Positions 6,531 through 8,691 of a stretch of DNA of 8,691 nucleotides are shown here, piece after piece. The notes beneath the pieces were generated by a model. The model saw only the letters and a list, made by a program, of their open reading frames with translations. It was not told the origin of the DNA and ran no database searches. The DNA comes from Deltaproteobacteria bacterium (GTDB lineage: Bacteria > Desulfobacterota > Binatia > UBA9968), in the NCBI GenBank assembly GCA_016183145.1, contig JACPFE010000157.1:1-8691 (forward strand), read 5' to 3'. Made by a program: the position numbers and the translations under genes. Each line of letters begins with the position of its first letter. The first letter of the stretch is position 1.

Positions 6531-6798
6531 CGGTATGATCTCCAACCGGTTTTCCACCCTGCGCCAAGCGGGAATAAACGAGCGCCTCCGCCGTCAACCA
6601 ATCTTCGACGTCATGCCCCGGCAGCCTTCCATGCTTTAAATAAAGTTCGTAGGCCAGTCGTGCGATCTCCCGGCGCAATTCCACGATCGAAGGCGAGGCT
6701 TCGGAAGGCTCAAAGCGGAATTTGCCCGCAGTTTGCCGCAGCCGTTGGTCGCCAAGGGTCGCTTCGGGCGGGTAATCGATTTCATTCGCATTGGCCAT
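6511..6798 (-). CDS. DUF2934 domain protein
   Basis: This small protein of 95 residues has a DUF2934-type segment at residues 44-73 (EIARLAYELYLKHGRLPG then HDVEDWLTAEAL), a short helical motif of unknown function common in small bacterial proteins. The N-terminal 35 residues look disordered and the C-terminus is acidic (DGEEAE). ATG 6798 is chosen because GGAGAG lies six bases upstream. An in-frame ATG at 6849 lies upstream of the predicted sigma-54 transcription start and within the promoter's -12 region, so it is rejected. It is the first gene of the Hsp20/protease operon and overlaps Hsp20 by 20 bases, suggesting a stress-related role. That role is inference from context only. Confidence 0.82.
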   Translation of the reverse strand: MANANEIDYPPEATLGDQRLRQTAGKFRFEPSEASPSIVELRREIARLAYELYLKHGRLPGHDVEDWLTAEALVYSRLAQGGKPVGDHTDGEEAE

Positions 6799-6843
6799 CG
6801 CGTGCTCTCCACAGCCGTTAGGTCGCTTCCGCCATTTATTGAA

Positions 6844-6860
6844 ACGCAATGGCTATGCCA
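6844..6860 (-). promoter_or_regulatory. Sigma-54 promoter for DUF2934-hsp20-lon operon
   Basis: The minus strand reads TGGCAT-AGCCA-TTGCGT, matching the sigma-54 consensus TGGCAC-N5-TTGCW at GG (6859-6858), CA, and TTGC with the -12 GC at 6847-6846. GG and GC have the required 10 bases between them. Transcription would start near 6834, about 36 bases before the DUF2934 ATG and ahead of its ribosome binding site. A matching element on the other strand (6986) strengthens the call. Confidence 0.72.
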
Positions 6861-6865
6861 CAATA

Positions 6866-6956
6866 GGCGGTGAACTTTTAGCGATTCGGCAGGGATTTTC
6901 CACCGCCGTTTTGCATCGGTGAGAAGAGACGAATGAAAACATCGCATCCATGCAAA
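6866..6956. promoter_or_regulatory. Candidate activator-binding region between promoters
   Basis: The spacer between the two sigma-54 elements holds inverted repeats: CACCG (6901-6905) with CGGTG (6917-6921), a third CGGTG half-site in GGCGGTGA (6866-6873), and TTTGCAT (6910-6916) with ATGCAAA (6950-6956). The CACCG-N11-CGGTG pair centres about 77 bases upstream of the minus-strand start and about 101 bases upstream of the plus-strand start. Both fall in the range where enhancer-binding proteins usually bind. No specific regulator can be named. Confidence 0.4.
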
Positions 6957-6985
6957 GCGACACTCGTGATCTTTGGTAAATCTAA

Positions 6986-7001
6986 TGGCATATCGGTTGC
7001 A
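6986..7001 (+). promoter_or_regulatory. Sigma-54 promoter for the divergent unknown gene
   Basis: The sequence TGGCAT-ATCGG-TTGCA fits the sigma-54 consensus TGGCAC-N5-TTGCW in all but the sixth base, with GG (6987-6988) and GC (6999-7000) exactly 10 bases apart. Transcription would begin near 7012, giving a leader of about 38 bases that includes the AAGGAGG ribosome binding site at 7037-7043. Confidence 0.75.
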
Positions 7002-7049
7002 CGTTGATACCGTTGTTCCCCGGCGGCGCGCGAGCCAAGGAGGCCTCCT

Positions 7050-7418
7050 ATGGCAGAAACAAATTTCGTTTTCACCGGAAACGATACCACCCTGCGCGAC
7101 CAATATTTCGCCACCTTCCGGCGCAGCGAACACTTGGAACCGGAAAAGGCGCTGCTCATGGCGATCTTGGAAGATGCGATTCACTGTTACCGCAAGGACC
7201 GCGCAGCGCGTGATCGGGCCGGGAGGGAGCGGTTTCGCGAAGTGGAGCAATGGATCATGGAGGAAGGGGACGACTGGCTTTTTTCCTTCAATAACGTTTG
7301 CGAGCTGTTGGGTCTCGACCCCCAGTTTATACGGCGCGGCGTTAGGGAATTGCGCGCAAGTCCGGCCGAGCCCGAAAGACCGCGCCGGCGCGCCGGAGCG
7401 CATCGGCATGCGGCATGA
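7050..7418 (+). CDS. Conserved hypothetical protein, HTH-like C-terminus
   Basis: I cannot assign a function to this 122-residue protein. It is soluble, with no signal peptide or membrane segment. A helical middle (about 29-70) is rich in charged residues and includes LLMAILEDAIHCYRK (35-49), and the Trp-rich stretch EVEQWIMEEGDDWLFSF runs from 64 to 80. Residues 80-101 (FNNVCELLGLDPQFIRRGVR) look like a helix-turn-helix, followed by an Arg/Pro-rich basic tail, so DNA or RNA binding is plausible. I recall similar architecture in small hypothetical proteins of deltaproteobacteria, unverified here. The start at 7050 has a perfect AAGGAGG six bases upstream. It is transcribed divergently from the chaperone/protease operon and shares its sigma-54 control region, so it may act in or regulate the same response. 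Confidence 0.82.
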   Translation: MAETNFVFTGNDTTLRDQYFATFRRSEHLEPEKALLMAILEDAIHCYRKDRAARDRAGRERFREVEQWIMEEGDDWLFSFNNVCELLGLDPQFIRRGVRELRASPAEPERPRRRAGAHRHAA

Positions 7419-7517
7419 TCATCGGTGTGCCCAAAAAGAGGTGCGAGGGCGACGGTAATTACAAAAAGGTATCGCTGCGCCAACTCATCCTACACGAATG
7501 CCTGGCCGATATTTTTT

Positions 7518-8207
7518 TCAATCACGGGAGGCGGCAGAGAGATAGGTTACGATACGCTTCATCAAGCGCGCGCGAATTTGTGAAGGTGCGTCCCTGGCCA
7601 CGGCGTCGTCCTCACGGGCGTGAGGTTTCTCTTTGAGCCGCGCTGGCCTGACAAGATAAAAGTCGAAAAGAGCCTCCAAAACGTCGAGGAGGTATTCCGC
7701 TTCTCCGGGTTCCACAGCGGCGATTAAGCCCGGATGGCTATTTTTAACAGAGCTGGCCGCAAAATTTCCCACATCACGGGTTGCAGCCAATGATGAGGCG
7801 AGTTCCGAGGGGAGAGCTTTTGATGTCAATACCTGATCGATCTCATTACTAAGATCACCTGGTTTAACGTTCGCTTTATCGCGCAGCAGCGCCTGGAGGC
7901 AATGGCGACTCAAAGCCGCGCTGGCGCGAGGGCTGTCGACGAGAACGAAACACGCTTCGTAGAAATCGCTCAAATAGGGTTCGATAACCTCACGTGGAAG
8001 TTCTGAGCGGGGCAGCTCTTTGCCCCACGCTTGAATTTCAATGTGGGGAACCTCGGTTTCTGTCTTCGTAGTTGTCAGCAGGATCATCGTCCTGTTACAG
8101 GAAGGACACACTCCGGAGTGGATGTCCCAAACTCCTACTTTATCCTGTACATGGCGATGAGTATGCAGGTCGGGTTGCAAATTGTTCGAACAATAGGGGC
8201 ACTTCAT
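7518..8207 (-). CDS. DUF4145 domain protein with N-terminal zinc ribbon
   Basis: This 229-residue protein begins with a zinc ribbon, CPYC (3-6) and CPSC (34-37), followed by a linker with short strands. A helical DUF4145-type domain (about 78-190) carries the characteristic SPRASAALSRHCLQALLRDK (92-111) and LASSLAATRDVGNFAA, then a basic tail. DUF4145 occurs alone or fused to restriction and other nucleic-acid enzymes and has no settled function. A role in defence is only a possibility here, as no restriction gene is present. The ATG at 8207 has GGAAGG seven bases upstream. It is convergent with the unknown gene ending at 7418, with about 100 bases between and no clear terminator. Confidence 0.87.
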   Translation of the reverse strand: MKCPYCSNNLQPDLHTHRHVQDKVGVWDIHSGVCPSCNRTMILLTTTKTETEVPHIEIQAWGKELPRSELPREVIEPYLSDFYEACFVLVDSPRASAALSRHCLQALLRDKANVKPGDLSNEIDQVLTSKALPSELASSLAATRDVGNFAASSVKNSHPGLIAAVEPGEAEYLLDVLEALFDFYLVRPARLKEKPHAREDDAVARDAPSQIRARLMKRIVTYLSAASRD

Positions 8208-8214
8208 GGCAGTA

Positions 8215-8239
8215 CCTTCCTTCTACGAAGGTTCCTTCG
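8215..8239 (-). promoter_or_regulatory. Overlapping hairpins at the DUF4145 ribosome binding site
   Basis: Read on minus, CGAAGG-AA-CCTTCG (8239-8226) overlaps CCTTC-GTA-GAAGG (8231-8219), and the second stem takes in part of the ribosome binding region GGAAGG (8220-8215). The two stems compete for the same CCTTC. Such an arrangement could mask or free the ribosome binding site, but the stems are short. Confidence 0.3.
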
Positions 8240-8343
8240 CGTCGACTTCTCCGCTGGCATCGATTTTAGGCCTTGAGTGAGCCAAAATCCAGGCCGGTCG
8301 TCGTTGCCATCAATATCAGACGCGGGCCAATGAGCATTTCAAT

Positions 8344-8367
8344 TTGCATTCCTGTTGCAGAATGCAA
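8344..8367. repeat. Interrupted palindrome TTGCATTC-N8-GAATGCAA
   Basis: Perfect 8-bp arms TTGCATTC (8344-8351) and GAATGCAA (8360-8367) flank eight bases. No T-tract follows on either strand, so it is more like an operator or a cruciform-type repeat than a terminator. It lies about 140 bases upstream of the DUF4145 start. Confidence 0.45.
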
Positions 8368-8603
8368 TTACGGAAAGTTATTTGTTTTCATTGGCTTAGA
8401 ATTTTCCATTGCAAACTGTAAGCATCTTCCATTTCCCGGCTCTGAGTGATGCCCGCCGGCTTGGCTAAAAGTAACGCGAAATTAATTACTTACGCGGTCC
8501 AGGCTCGCCGCGGTCCCTGGCATCAGTCTTGCGCAACGAACAGGCCAAGCGTGGAATCCGCACGATCTTAAACATAGATTTTGATTCTGCTGAAAAACCC
8601 TAT

Positions 8604-8690
8604 GAATGCTTCGACGAGGCTCAGCATGAACGGAAAATCTCCAATGATTTCAGAAGCTCCTCCGTTCGTCCTGAGGCTCTCGAAGGATGA
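8604..8690. repeat. CCGTTCGT-type inverted repeat at window end
   Basis: The left arm (8604-8633), with TGCTTCGACGAGGCTCAGCA then TGAACGG, is an imperfect inverse of the right arm (8662-8690), which begins CCGTTCGTCCTGAGGCTCTC. About 28 bases separate them. This family of CTTCGA/CTCAG/CGAACGG repeats is common between genes of G+C-rich environmental bacteria. The right arm reaches the window edge, so the true end is not visible. Confidence 0.65.
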
Positions 8691-8691
8691 A

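Larger units (their letters stand above)
8208..8691. other. Non-coding stretch, promoter side of the DUF4145 gene
   Basis: No gene with a family match or a good ribosome binding site is seen. The first 40 bases hold the DUF4145 leader with overlapping hairpins. An A+T-richer part (about 8330-8420) holds a palindrome (8344-8367). The segment 8420-8600 shows only a CGCGGTCC direct repeat near 8494 and 8508. The end holds an inverted repeat cut by the window edge. No convincing -10/-35 pair for the DUF4145 gene was found. Confidence 0.55.

Noticed and set aside
7415..7636. 73-codon plus-strand frame overlapping the unknown gene by ATGA
   Set aside because: The overlap looks like coupling, but there is no ribosome binding site, the product is unrecognisable and more than half of it is antisense to the DUF4145 gene.
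1..8691. CRISPR array, tRNA/rRNA, transposase or phage genes
   Set aside because: Both strands were read for regularly spaced repeats, tRNA cloverleaf features and transposase or integrase-like proteins; none was seen.

Overview
The window is G+C-rich bacterial chromosome with seven intact protein genes, one truncated gene remnant, one unrecognised small gene and three intergenic stretches filled with inverted repeats. Most genes lie on the minus strand. The gene families (MgtC, VOC, crotonase, Hsp20, Lon-like, DksA-like, DUF2934, DUF4145) and the abundant CCCTCTCC-, CACGAAGGACAC- and CCGTTCGT-type intergenic repeats suggest an environmental Gram-negative-type lineage near Deltaproteobacteria/Desulfobacterota, NC10 or Rokubacteria. 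That placement is inference from style; there is no marker gene here. No mobile element, RNA gene or CRISPR array was found.

Left part (1-2690). After a repeat-filled 300-base stretch come three minus-strand genes: a VOC dioxygenase/glyoxalase-fold protein, a GFA-family zinc protein cut to about half length, and an MgtC/SapB membrane protein starting 15 bases after the GFA stop. Divergently, on plus, is a crotonase-family (enoyl-CoA hydratase/isomerase) gene with its own sigma-70-like promoter and a clear ribosome binding site.

Middle (2690-6860). A 495-base intergenic stretch holds two kinds of inverted repeat. Then, on minus and read right to left, come DUF2934 protein, Hsp20 small heat-shock protein, Lon-like protease and a DksA/TraR-type zinc protein. 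DUF2934 overlaps Hsp20, and Hsp20 overlaps the protease start by ATGA, so the first three look like one translationally coupled protein-quality-control operon. The DksA-like gene follows with a possible promoter of its own.

Right part (6860-8691). The most striking finding is in the 250 bases between the DUF2934 gene and a divergent plus-strand gene of unknown function. Each side carries a sigma-54 type -24/-12 element (TGGCA-N6-TTGC) at the right distance from its start codon, and an inverted repeat between them could bind a shared enhancer-binding activator. This predicts a sigma-54-controlled chaperone/protease stress module co-regulated with the unknown gene. A convergent zinc-ribbon DUF4145 protein follows, then 484 bases without a recognisable gene that end in an inverted repeat cut by the window edge.
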